Shown here piece after piece: positions 9,570 through 22,182 of a stretch of DNA of 64,000 nt; the first letter of the stretch is position 1, and every line of letters begins with the position of its first letter. Origin of the DNA: Ridgeia piscesae (taxonomy: Eukaryota; Annelida; Polychaeta; Sabellida; Siboglinidae); NCBI GenBank assembly GCA_025642075.2, contig JAODUO010001606.1, forward strand, positions 1 to 64,000, written 5' to 3'. Below the pieces are notes generated by a model. It saw nothing but the letters and a program-made list of their open reading frames with translations. It searched no databases and was not told the origin of the DNA. Both the position numbers and the translations under genes were made by a program.

Positions 9570-12500
9570 AGTTGTACTATAATTAAGGGCAGAGCACGCT
9601 GTTTCCAGATCTGCCTGTCTTGACCTTTGATATATCCTCGGTCAGTCCGCCAAAACTCTATAATATGTGTTTACTACGTCGTTTCGCCGGTGTTCCTCTT
9701 GTGTAGATCGCTTCCATTCGATCGTTTCCCTTCCCTTCATCAGTTCATGCAGGTGCTGATATTCAAACGGTAGATTTTAGGGTACGATTTTAGTGGTACA
9801 AAACAAAATGTGCATGTCTGAATTTTATAGATATTATAATCCAAAGTAAAAGTAGCATAGCCGCATGCACTTTTTATATTACTAAGTTAAGTTGCGCACA
9901 GCCTAGAGGCCACTGCTGGTGTTTGATTCGCACCTGAGTGTGTTAGTTCTGCTCACAGCCGTACTACAAAATACACCTTGATTTTTGTGCAGTGAAAACA
10001 GACTTGGTGAAATTTATCTATCCGCAGGCGACATAGTGCAATATATTTTGCCGGGCTGTGTCATAGCTTGTTTAAATATGATATTTTAACGTAATGCACT
10101 TAAACTTACAATTAAAATTGCCGTTCAGTTGTACATTTCTATGAATATTAATTTAAACGTTATAATAGATCGCCCATTCGTTTTGAAATAATGCGTAGTG
10201 ATTTGGTAGTGCCCCAGGTGCGAGGTATCCATTCAGTGCGTCAGTTATCGCAGCTCGGGTTTGACCTACTTGCATAATTGTTTCCGTGGAGTATCCCAAC
10301 TTTTCGGTAAGTACGTACAAGCACTTTAGTTGTTTGCCAGTCACATTCAACTTCGGAACTAAAGTGTTTACATGTCTGGAATAGTTGCAAGCACTGTAAT
10401 GTACAATAATTGTGCAATGGAACGATGGCGATGGGCAGCATTTTTCCGGCACAAGCGGCGGCGTATGCCCGCCATGTTTGATTTTTGCACAACATGTACT
10501 ACTACTATGATGTTTATCGTCCGCTTTGCAACATTTACATTATCTCATTTAAACATAGGCAATTTTAAATGTATATTTGAAGACATGAAAACGTGTCATT
10601 ATATTTCGTAACTGATTATAACTCCCTGGTTATATTAATGCCACCGAGGCAGTATCATTAACAAACAGGATACGCATCTCGAAGCACAGACGAAATTTGA
10701 TGTAACTCGTATTTCGGCTTATTTCTTTTTTTTCCCTACAAATATGTGAAAATAGATTTGCTACAATATCAGTTACAAACCTCGCTTTAATTATTAAGGT
10801 TATATGTTATGGTAGATATTACATTGTTTTTTTTGACAGTTAAACATTTGTGGTTCAAAAAATGTCATTATGATATGTCACAACTTCATTTAAATTGTTC
10901 TTATTTGGTCTACTCCAAAGCCATCTACGTGTGTAAATACATTATTTCTGCATATGCAAGTGTTACAAACACATGTATTAAAAAAAATATCTGGCCATTT
11001 ATGGTTAAGTGTCAAATTGTCAATATGCTAGAGCCATCTGAATAAGGTTGCTGGGTGGACTAGAGAATAGCACGACAGGAATGTGTCACCTAAATGATTG
11101 GAGCAGTTTAATGGTAAACGTTTGTAGTTGACACACTGAATCAATTGCACCTGGTGGTGGTGGTATTGTACTCAGACCCAGCAGGATGTGTGAGTGTATC
11201 TGCCTTCTTGCTTGTAAACATGTGTATGTAGTATGTACACCTACACTAGCCCAGTCAACATCTTTGGGAAGTCATTTCCCGTGAATGTGGATGATTACAT
11301 AGTATGTTCTGAGTGTTCAGTTACATAGTTATCACCTGCTGACAAGCATTTTTTCTGTAAATTGCTGACAGTGTTGTTCAGCATAGTATTGACACACAGG
11401 TCATTTATGTGAGTTGTACTGTTATCGTCACACCTGTCATGGGCCCGACTTGTACACCAAAGGCATATTTAAAGCTGTTACCTGAATAAATATGTAGGTC
11501 ACTTAGTTATACTGTTTGAAGTCAGTCAATGTTTCTAAGCCTTTATATGTTTTTTTACAAACTGCTTCTTCAAGGAGGATCATACATGGAAATAGTCAAG
11601 CTACTAGACTTGTGTACCGTATACAGTGACATTTCTACCCATCCAAAATGGGTTTTACAAGTCTATAATAAAAAATGCCTTCAGGGCAGAAACTGCGACA
11701 GAAATACTTTCAACCCAACTTGTAGATATGTCTTTCTCCTCTTCACGTTAATAGAATGTAATCTGCTATTATGGCACTCTGCTAATCAATAATTGTGTGT
11801 TCTTTTCACACACCTCATACCAGGTAATTGTTTATCTGTGAGTGATATCGACAAGCAGTTACTGATTTGGTTTAAAAACAGTTATCTTGATCTCTACAAT
11901 TTATTCAACACGTTCAGCTAGCCTGGAGACAGTGATACTGATTCAGATTGTGTTAGTTAATATTGACATATTGCACAAGTTGTAGGGTTACTAAGTGTAA
12001 ACCACACAGCTTCATTAACATGGTGTTGTAGTTACGAAGACACCAACTATATATGATATGACTTTTTTATACACCTTAACACTTCAAATATTATTGAGCC
12101 AGTTTATCCCTCAAATGCTGTGAATAATACATTTCACCCCTTATGCAGTGTGGAATCTGGTTGCTATTCCATGAAATGGAGGGGTAACCAAGCACCATTA
12201 TAAGGACATATCACTATGCTGTCATGTTCACTTCTACCAGTGACATACTGTTAGGAGCTACCATAAATTTTTAGAAATTGGTCCATGGAACTATAGCCAG
12301 AAGCAGTTTTACTTGGTACTACCGGTAGTAGTTGTTATATTTTTTATGGTGGCCATCTGTTTTCTTTCATCATAATTTAGGGTATCTTTCTGTGAAAATA
12401 ATGGTACTTATTTTGAACTTGAATGCACAGGATCAGTTTACCAAACTGCCCATCCTTAAAGCTTCATCTACTTCATGGGTTACATATTGCATAAAATACA

Positions 12501-14415
12501 AATTTTGACACTGTTTTGCTTGCAACTACTATGTAGTTGACTTGAACAGAGTTCTGTTAATGTTATTTATACAGGTCTGCATGCAGACATGAGTAGGTGG
12601 CTGCGTGGGTAGTACCTCATGTTCCAGCATACTTGAAAGACTCTTGTGTGCCTGGCCCTTGTCATTGTTGACCCTCAACTGGGGCAGACATCCACCCACA
12701 TCTCTTAATTGAGTCGGCATCCCATCTCTGTTGTCATTTTTCACAGCAGAAAAAGATGTCTCGGTGTCATTTTATCTGTTGCTGAATGTCGCCATAGTCA
12801 CAGCGTGTCCCCATAGGGTTGCAACTGACACTGTTTTATTTGCATAGTTTAACCGTATACCCTGTGGATTAGGGTAATGATACTGAGACTAGCAGTTTCT
12901 AATCAATTAGGCATCAGTTGACTGCTGGTGCCAAATTAAATACAAATATATAGAAACACAGATTTGATGAATTTGTACAATATTACTATATGCAAAGGTG
13001 TCTATGCAGTTGTGCAAAGTAGCAGAATTAAAGAAAATAAACAATTATGAAACTAGGCAAAATGTACTTATATTTGGCAAGTATTTTGCAATCAGTACTT
13101 AGCAAACAAACTTTAAATTAGTTTTACATTGCTAATGCATCAATGTATACGTGTTTTTGAGGGGGGAAATTGAGAAATAGAAATTTTTCAGTTAACAAAA
13201 GTTATGTTCAGTAATGTTTGGCTGGTACAAATGTTGTGTACTACAATAGTGTCATGCAGTTGTGGACAGGTAGAAATGTCAGTGGATGGGTGGTGGACAG
13301 GTAAAAAAATGAAAGACCAAGTCTTCCAAAATGAAAAGATATTGTCATTTATGTTTTGACAATGGGTCATAAAGCTTGTAGTAGTATATGAGACTAAGTT
13401 AAAATCTTCGTGCCAGTAGTGCAGCTTTGCAGTTCAGTTATCAAATGTTTATACGATTGCTAACTTGACGCATGGTGTTAACATTTACTGTATAATCAAT
13501 TTAGACAGGCATATCGCAAACCGGGTTCACAATGAGACCGATAGGAATGCACTTAGTACTAGTTTAGGGACATTGCATGAAGTAGTTGCAGTCAAAGCCC
13601 TCCCCCATAAGATATACCATAACGGATTGCGATACTGCTGATATAGGATATGGTTTGGCCTGCATGGGTAATAGTTTGGGTAGAATTATTGGAAATGTGT
13701 TGTTTTCTTTGTCATTGACATAGCTGAGTGGTCTATTGCTGCTTCCCAGGCCACCATTGTGCAGGCTGAAAAGATGTGTTGACATTCTGGATGAAAGTCA
13801 AAATTGATATGACCTGTTGGCCAGGTGTCACTTATTGCACTAAGCAGCCAGTAACTATGAGTAAGGTGTTTGGGTGGGTGGCTTATGCTATAAATTACAA
13901 CACTTTTTTTTAACCAGGTGCCACCTGAAAGCTTCTATCTCCTAGTTTCCAGCACTTGGTAACTTGCCAAGCAAAGCAAACCATCTCTGTCATGCAAGTA
14001 TGTGAGTGAAGGACAAGTTATACAAATTACCTACACAATAATAATCTGTATACTTTTATATAGCCTTTCCAATCTAAGATATGTATCAGAATTCATGTTA
14101 TTTTTATCAATTTTTTATATGTATTAAATTGATGTGAATTTGAGGTATTCATTGTATAGTCTTCAACACAGGCCAGGTCTCTCCAGGATAACATACTTCT
14201 CATAATGTTTCAAATATAATTCATGTAGTAGTGAGTAGTAGTACACCCATTTATTTATTTCCGCATGATCAGTGAGCTCTTTGAGTGCATGTTAAAAACA
14301 CTGAAGCTGCCTGTGCACAGCTAGTCTATTGCCGGTGGCAGAACATTTGTGTCTGGAGAACTCTTGCTCATTAAAAGTTACTGCTATTGCTCATTAAAAG
14401 TTATAGCTCAAATGC
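9570..14415. other. Long intergenic stretch without a supportable gene
   Basis: AT-rich sequence with scattered chance open frames of under 100 residues and no matching splice chains. A perfect donor consensus (cggtaagta at 10305-10313) sits in a slightly CpG-richer patch. It could belong to an untranslated first exon of the 4.1 gene, but nothing else supports it. Confidence 0.45.
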
Positions 14416-14419
14416 TTAA

Positions 14420-15552
14420 CCCATTTTATCCTGAAGCTAGTGCAGACGAGTTGCAGCCAGTTCCTGATCATTTCCTCAAACCAATCTGTCGGCATTAAAA
14501 AATGACAGGCCTTCATTTTAAATGGACATAACTTTATTATTTCTCAATCAATTTTTAAATGTGATATACCTTTAGAAAGTAGATAAAATAAACTATACAG
14601 TCGCATCGATAAACTCATAGTTTTATCATATATATTATATGTGGCATATGGCAAAACATGTCTAATAAATTCAAACCTATGTTGAGGTTTGTCACATTAC
14701 TTTTCACCCGACATTTTCGCCATGAAGGAAGCAACATGTCAATGAGCAAGTTGAGTTTATTTTATGCATTAATCTCTGCTGAAAATAAAGGTATACAACT
14801 TGTCCACACATCTTAGATAATAATCTCATAATGTAAAAATTCTTTGTAATACCCCCACGTCAGTCGACTGAATCGCCAACGTGTGGCACCGCTGAGCAGA
14901 ATTATGCAAATTTTGGAAATATTTTCTGTCAACGATATATAATTCTGTGCCTCATTTCTTATAACTAATAAAGAAGTACTATAAAGTAACAACTTTGTTC
15001 AATATTTCAACATCACTTTATTTATGAAGTAGTTACCGTCGTTGGAAATATTCTTAACTTTGTTTGGCGCCAAAAATACGGCGTGGAGCGAGGTTGGCGA
15101 AAATGGATGCCGTTGTCGGTTGACCCGCTTCGATGGCTTCAAAGTATGTCTTCACGGACAAATGTCGCATCAAATACCATAACCGTCCATCTTATATCGT
15201 CTATCCACTTGTCTGCCTTCTTGTCATCACCAGTATGAAGTAAATTAGCGGAGTTATCCTTCAAAATACGTCAACATTTAACGATCTTTGCGACTCGACG
15301 CCATCTTTGATTTCATTTTAGCTTGGGGGTACCCGCTTTGAACTGCAAATACCCACAGAACGGCGCTGATTGGTTGAAAAATATGAGTTTCCTAGTGATT
15401 CCGATATACTGACGTCATTCGGTGTTAACCAGCCAATGGGATTCCAAAACGTCAGAGTGCAGGGAAGCCGTGTCAAGTGCAAACTACGACTAGAATCGTA
15501 TTCCGGATAAAAAGGGTAACTACGACTAGAATCGTATTCCGGATAAAATGGG
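14420..15552. mobile_element. Non-autonomous piggyBac-type element, copy 1
   Basis: The element is bounded by TTAA at 14416-14419 and 15553-15556. Its termini are inverted, starting CCCATTTTATCC and ending GGATAAAATGGG. TTAA target duplication plus CCC/GGG ends are the hallmark of the piggyBac superfamily. The 1133-bp body has no transposase-length open frame. The right end carries two ~36-bp subterminal repeats containing tacgactagaatcgtattcc, which can fold on itself. A second copy lies at 17933-19050 and aligns along its whole length with substitutions and small indels. Confidence 0.8.
15299..15437 (-). promoter_or_regulatory. Promoter-like motif cluster inside element copy 1
   Basis: CCAAT at 15433-15437, CRE TGACGTCA at 15410-15417, inverted CCAAT (attgg) at 15369-15373 and AAGATGGCG (minus strand of 15299-15307, YY1-like with an ATG). 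An E2F palindrome TTTGGCGCCAAA follows at 15063-15074. The same set recurs in copy 2. The order suggests minus-strand transcription toward the element's interior; this is inferred. Confidence 0.45.
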
Positions 15553-15556
15553 TTAA

Positions 15557-16302
15557 TGTCAAACAGCCTTGTGCATGTTGTTTGCTTGAAATGACGTTGT
15601 GGATGAGGGAAATGTGTATGGCAGTTTAGAGAATGACAGTGGATACCTGATGGGTCAGATCACATAATATTGTTTTGTTTTAACTTTTAAAAGGATGACT
15701 CGGGCAAGGATTTGAAGCAAAATCAAAAGTTTTGCAGTCTAATAAGTGACTGCAAATATTAAGCATTTCCATATTCTAGTCCTCAACATTTAATAGTTTA
15801 TATTTTGTGTTTGAGCATCTACTTCAGTGTTGTTGTTGGTTGTTGCCTCCTCATTAGGTGCTGTAGTCCCTTTCTTATAAGGCCAACCCTTTGGCAAATT
15901 TTTAGTTGCCTTATAAGGTAGGTGGCCTCTGGACATGACTCACAGTAGGAGCCATCGGTGAAATTAATGTAGCATATGTGTTGGCATATAGGAAAATAAC
16001 AATTGATTTGTCATAGATAATCAGATTTGTAACACAAGTATGGAAGCCAACTCAGCATGTTTAGTGGGTATGTTGTAAGCGTCAAACCATCTTTTTTGAC
16101 ATTTTATTATTAAAAAGAGCTTTTTGGCTGCCAATTTAGAATCTTCCAGTAATGATGGGACGAAATTCAATTCATATTCAACATTTTGAATATTCAAGCC
16201 TTTTTCCCCTATTCAATTCGAAGATGTATAAACGAATATCGCTCAAACATTTTCCTTCCTTGGTTGTCGCCTTGTTGCCAGTTGTTGATGGTAGCTAGTT
16301 TT
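15557..16302. other. Spacer between the transposon copy and the hairpin
   Basis: No gene or repeat recognised. Confidence 0.4.
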
Positions 16303-16374
16303 ACAATGAAGCAATTTATGTTCTTATGCCATGAGCCACTGCTCATGGCATAAGAACATAAATTGCTTCATTGT
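16303..16374. repeat. Perfect 34-bp inverted repeat with a 4-base loop
   Basis: Arms 16303-16336 and 16341-16374 are exact reverse complements (acaatgaagcaatttatgtt begins the left arm). The loop is cact. It would fold as a perfect RNA or DNA hairpin. Confidence 0.95.
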
Positions 16375-17928
16375 CTCCAAATTCATGACAGTTATCCACT
16401 AGATGGCAGGTCCTACCGGGTCTGCTTTTCAGAATGTTCAAGTCAGTCATGCCTGTCTGTACAAACAATAATAAGACATCTACTGCTGTATTATAAATGC
16501 CTAACACTTGTTCTGATTATGGATGTAGCAGTAGCTGGTGATAGCAAATAGTTGCCACGAGGCTGTGCCAGATGGAAAATTAAAGAACGCCAACACCGGT
16601 GACACTAACAGTATGATGTCAAGCTCATTTCAAGAAGACAGATTATAAGTTGAAAATATTAATTGGTATGGATGCAATCTTGTGAGAATTTCCCGTCAGT
16701 ATCACAGCTTTTATTTCATGTAAGCTGTCAAATTGCATTTGTGTCTGTGGAGGGAGGGAGCACGGGGGGACTTAATTATTTAAATCTTCTAACTTCCTTA
16801 AATCTTCTAACTTCCTTAGTGTATGTTAATTAAATTAATTTTGTTTCCACAGCATTTAACACCTATATAAAAGACTTAGAATAATATTTCATTACGGAAT
16901 TTTTTATAAGGTACCGATTTGTACCCTGAATATTGCCCACACCAGTAAAAATTTGTTTTTTTGTATATTTACTATTACGCATATACATTTATACTACATA
17001 TGCAAGGCAGTAATTAAACTGTCAATTAAACTGTCAGATAATTGTTAGTTTTCATCAGTTGGAAACCAGAACTATCAACATTTGTCAAGTTGTATTTTCT
17101 TTCAATAAATGTTTTATTGAAATTTCTAGTAATTAGTTACACCTAGTTATATTTTATTATTTACAGGACACTGTTGGCTCAAGCACTTCATAAATAGTAT
17201 ACAGCTGTCATAGCAATATCCACGGTTGATTATTGTCCCATTAATCTATGGAAGGATAGTATATATTATAGATATTCACACAGATATAACTGCCAATCAA
17301 CCAGTCTTTCAAAGCTATTCAAGCACATCATCATAATCATTATCATATTCCTAAACAAATAAATCATGGTGTTTGTTTTTTCCGCATTCTGGACCCAGTG
17401 CATGTGCATCACTGTCCTAATAAGAGATGTCAGCAGAAAATGTTGTTCAGTTACACAAACAAGTGCAGGAAAAAAGCAAGTTATTGTTGATTTACAAAAT
17501 TAAGTGTAATTTCTTGATGAACCATATGCTGGCCAGATTATATCATTGGTAGAATCTGGACTTAGTCTGCTATGCATTTGTTGCCACGCTGACGCCAGTG
17601 ATGCATTTGCAATTAATTCATCCTTTCATCATTATTCCCAAATGGCCTGATACAGTCATTTAGATGGGTTTCGTTATTTATGTCTGTATAAATAGTGAAT
17701 AACTCATTAAAAATTTATTGAACGTGTGTATAACTTGGAATAGTTGGTTACTCTCCATGCTTATAACATGTGATTGCCTGAAGTAGTAGCTTAACAGAAA
17801 CACTGTTTGGATGTTTATTTTGTTGTTCAGTTAATTTTTTTTACTGTAAAAGCTACGTATTATGCCTTATTTTGAAATGTTTTCTGATGTTCAAGTGAAT
17901 AAAATAAGTCACACAACTACGCCAACTA
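16375..17928. other. Spacer between the hairpin and the second element copy
   Basis: No gene recognised. A short duplication (tcttctaacttccttaa, twice) lies at about 16786-16820. Confidence 0.4.
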
Positions 17929-17932
17929 TTAA

Positions 17933-19050
17933 CCCATTTTATCCTGAAGCTAGTGCAGACAAGTCAGTCTATCTGTCAGCATTAAAAAAGACAGGCCTTC
18001 ATTTAAAATGGACATAACTTTATTATTTCTCAATCAATTTTTAAATGTGATATACCTTTAGAAAATAGATAAAATAAACTATCAAGTCACATCGGCAAGC
18101 TCATAGTTTTATCATATATATTATATGTGGCATATGCCAAAACATGCCCAATAAATTCAAACCTGTATTGAGGTTTGTCACATTACTTTTCACCTGACAT
18201 TTTCGCCATGAAGGAGGCAACATGTCAATGAGCAAGTTGAGTTTATTTTATGCATTACTCTGTGCTGAAAACAAAGGTATACAACTTGTCCACATATTTG
18301 GATAATAATCTCATTATATAAAATTGTTTGTAATGCCCCCATGTTAGTCGATTGAATCGCCAACGTGTGGCCGCTGAGCGGAATTATGCAAATTTGTGAG
18401 AGAAAATTCTGTCAACGATGTATAATTTTGTGGCTTATTTTTTATAACTAATAAAGAAGTCCTCTAAAGGTACAACTTTGGTCAACATTTCAACGCCACT
18501 TTGTTTATGAAGTACTTAGTTACTGTCGTTGGAAATAATCTTAACTTTGTTGGCGCCAAAAATACGGCGTGGTGCGAGGTGGGCGAAAATGGATGCCGTT
18601 GTCGGTTGACCCAACTTTGATGGCTTCAATTTTTTTCTTCACGGTCAAATGTTGCATCAAATACCATAACCGTCCATCTTATATCATCTATCCACTTGTC
18701 TGCCTTCTTGTCATTAGCAGAGTTATCCTTCAAAATATTTAACGGTCTTTGCGATTTGACGCCATCTTTTATTTCACTATAGCTTGGGGGTACCCGCTTT
18801 GTACTGCAAATACCCAAAGAACTGGACTGATTGGTTGAAAAATATGGGTTTCCTGGTGATCCCGATATTCTGACGTCATTCTGTGTTAACTAGCCAATGG
18901 GATTCCAAAACGTCAGAGTGCGGGGAAGCCGTGTCAAAAGCAAACTACGACTAGAATCGTATTCCGGATAAAACGGGTAACTACGACTAGAGTCGTATTC
19001 CGGATAAAAAAGGATAATTACAACTAGAATCGTATTCCGGATAAAATGGG
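17933..19050. mobile_element. Non-autonomous piggyBac-type element, copy 2
   Basis: TTAA at 17929-17932 and 19051-19054 flanks the same inverted termini as copy 1 (CCCATTTTATCC ... GGATAAAATGGG). Length is 1118 bp. The right subterminal ~36-bp repeat is present three times here (about 18943-19050) against two in copy 1. A minus-strand open frame of 63 codons (18626-18817) is interrupted in copy 1, so it is not under selection. Confidence 0.8.
18760..18898 (-). promoter_or_regulatory. Promoter-like motif cluster inside element copy 2
   Basis: CCAAT at 18894-18898, CRE at 18871-18878, inverted CCAAT at 18830-18834 and AAGATGGCG on the minus strand of 18760-18768. An E2F-type GGCGCCAAAAA lies at about 18552-18562. 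Spacing matches copy 1. Confidence 0.45.
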
Positions 19051-19054
19051 TTAA

Positions 19055-22000
19055 ACTCAAGCTTGTAATAGAAGTTAGTTGAAAAAACCTGTTGCTCCAT
19101 TACTTTGTGGCCACTGGCTACAACAAACAGTGTCTGTAGACTTCAGATAAGCAGATGATAGTTTCTATTATGTATGTCACTGTAATAAGCTCTTTGGAAG
19201 CCATACTGTGGCGGTGCACTGATTGGATGTTGTGATGCTACTTGTAAAGTTATACAAGATTAAGATCACAGTACAGAGGTGACATGTAATACATACCTGA
19301 TACCTGCCAGTGTTTTCTGTGTAGTTTACCTGTACCCAAAGGTCAATGGAACAGGTATTTGTTACCTGGAAATAGTTGCAGAAGAAGGCTCCAACAGTCC
19401 TTCCCTGTTTATTTTGAACATCATCTAATTTGCAGAATCAGTCATATCTTATAAGTACAATCGTGTTCTTACTGGTCTTGTTACTGCTTAATCAGTTGTG
19501 CTGACATGTTTTATGTATGTACCACAATATCTACATAATATATTATAGACAGCAATTTAAAAACAATCAAGCTTTAGATTATGTGTGTATGTGCAGTTGG
19601 GCACCGTTTAACTTGAATGTAAAGTATTAATAATCAAGGCTGTCATTTTGTTCGTAGACATTAAAAATGCCTTTCGTACAAAAATCAGCAGATCAAGGCT
19701 TGTCTTAGTGCACACAATCAAGATTTGTTCTTTGAATACAGAAAACTCTAATGGCAAATCAGATACTGCCTTTGATTGTTTATATATTTAGTCTCACATG
19801 GTAAAAACACATTCAGATTTCTATGAAATAATAAATGAAACTGTTTTTCATGTTTGGACATCACTAGTTATTGTCATATCATTTTTTTCAGCGTCCTGGA
19901 TATTTCCTTCATTATCGGTTCTGGGAAAACAGTGTGAGGACATACAGCATCTGGACAATCGCCCTCGTCTAGATACTGCTTAGTGCAGCCACGGAACTGC
20001 CATGTATGTATGCTACAGTCACATATATTTCTCACACAACTGTACACCCATTGTAAACGTATTTTAACATGATGAATTGGATTGGTTCACTAAATTTGCT
20101 ATGTCAAATGTGGGGTGAGAAAAAAAGATTGCCTTCCTGCCCCATGATCCTGTTTATGTGGATTTTGACTTTACATAGAAATGTATTAGTCAGATAATGT
20201 TTGGCCTGTGGAAGCTCATCATTCTAGATGTTGCAAGCCCAGTGGGTGTTGCCAGACTGTTGGGTTGGTTTTAATTGGTGGTAGTATCGTTTCATTTACC
20301 CATACTTTCACAATAGGGCATCGCCATGGTATTTGAATAATTTTTTTAAATAAAGAAATAACCAAGTGCTGCAAACGACACACTTGTTTTTAAGGAACAT
20401 CTTCCTTACTTTACTTGATAACCCTTTCTAATGCAACTTAGTCATTCAATATTTTGGTGACCAATGTTTGTTCTTATGACTGGCGTAAGTAGTAGAACTG
20501 TCTGAGTTGTGTAAGCTATCTGCTGTGACTAATATGTTGGCTGGTCACAGGCCATAGGATGGGAGATAATTCTAGCAAATACAGTGTATAAGCATTGTGT
20601 ATTCATAGGCCTGGGCTAGATTTCCACAACTTTACAAACTCTGCTGTTTTAAATTAGCCACAGTCTGGATTTGATGCTGTGTACCAGATAACATGTGTTT
20701 CATGCACAGGAACTTAGCCTTGCTAGAAACATGGGCACGTGTACATATAGCAGCTTTCCTTGATGAACATTTAGGCAGTTTATCAGAAGAAAGTGCAACA
20801 CACGGTTGGGTAGCAACGCTGAGATACACTGTTTGCTCAGGTACTGTTTTATGAAGTTACGTCATGCTTCACAGCTTCAGTGCCTGTTGTTGGGAACGTT
20901 TGTACAGTGGGAGATGCGTAAGTTAAACTGGTAGTGCACCTCCCTGTTAGTACATACTACATACAGCTCTGTGACCTGAGCCTGTAGATGGCTGTCAACT
21001 GCTGCGCAGCTTGAATAATGACTCACATCTGCACGCCCCTGTCTCTGGTTAGCGCAGGCGTATCACTGGTGAAAGCAGGGCTCACCAGTCACCAGTAAGA
21101 TTTACAGTTTATGTGTGTTGCGGCTGGCTGGCTCACAGTGGCGCAGGATGTGATGTGCTGTCGGCAGGAGTGGGTCTGGGTAGGACATGAGTAAGAAATT
21201 CCTCGCTGGTAGAATCCTGTTTCGAATTTGGAATCCTGTTTCGTAGAATATAGTGGATCAGTCTGGATAATCGGCTGCACTTTTGCTGGACAGTTGCACA
21301 GAGGATTATTTGCAGAACTATTTTTCAGTGAGTGGATTCAACAGGTACAGTCAACCTTGCGTTTTCTTTTTCAGTAGACAGCTAGACATGTATGGAATTA
21401 CTACTAGACTCGCTACTGGTATGCTGTGTGTGTGTTATCATTTGTCTTGCAAAAGGTTTTCAAACATGCAGATGTTCGTTTATCAGTTGATTTCGCATGA
21501 AGCGGTTTGATAGTCTATTTTGAAAGGCATACCAGTATTGTGCTTCAGGGTGGATTTGGCACCTTTTCTTGAATTAGTTTCAGCGATAATGCCACGTCCT
21601 TGGGGAATGCATGATCTACAGAGGCAGATCTTGCCAATTGCTGCTCTGTATTAGTTTTGGGATTAGGATATGTGCCAAAATTAGTCAGCTGGGTATTCTT
21701 GCCTGTATTTGATGCAGATTTATCTGCACATGTGTCGATGCTCAGGGCATATATGCATGGAATATTGATTCCACTCGTGTAGATCTTGTAAAGAACAGGC
21801 CTGTGGTAATAATAGTGATTATAAATATTGAAGGCATAGGTTGACAAAGAAGCCAATGTAGTAGTTTTACCAGACTAATAAGATAGTTATATTCACAGTA
21901 GAGGTTATGAATGTGTACCTAGCATGATACACTGGGATAGTGTGATTGGTTCTTTTACCAATTACCCTGTTTACACTCACCAATGGTTTAGTGACTACAT

Positions 22001-22120
22001 GCACACTACTAGGCCCAAACAAGAGGTGTGAAATGTAATGTTAATTCACCACCATGATTGTCTAAACATACAGGTCCCTATCACATCTTTTCCCAACATT
22101 CGCATTTATTTGTGTTTCAG
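19055..22120. other. Upstream flank or 5' untranslated intron of the 4.1 gene
   Basis: No coding exon recognised. Because the start exon at 22121 has its own splice acceptor, at least one untranslated exon must lie upstream, here or further left. It cannot be located from sequence alone. Confidence 0.45.
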
Positions 22121-22182
22121 TTTAGCGTGGGATGGGCGAAGATCGAGAAGGAAACGGAGATCCAACCATGGAGGCACCACAG
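22121..22182 (+). CDS. EPB41: 4.1 start exon (residues 1-17)
   Basis: The acceptor tgtgtttcag is followed by 11 untranslated bases and ATG at 22132, then [17 protein letters not shown] and a gtacaa donor. It ends in phase 0, matching the next exon. The acceptor shows that the 5' untranslated region is itself spliced. A second ATG (MEAPQ) is in frame. Confidence 0.75.

Noticed and set aside
10153..10452. 99-codon minus-strand open frame with a good ATGGCGG context in another frame
   Set aside because: No domain recognised and no downstream exon on the minus strand; a donor consensus on the plus strand here is expected by chance in a window this long.
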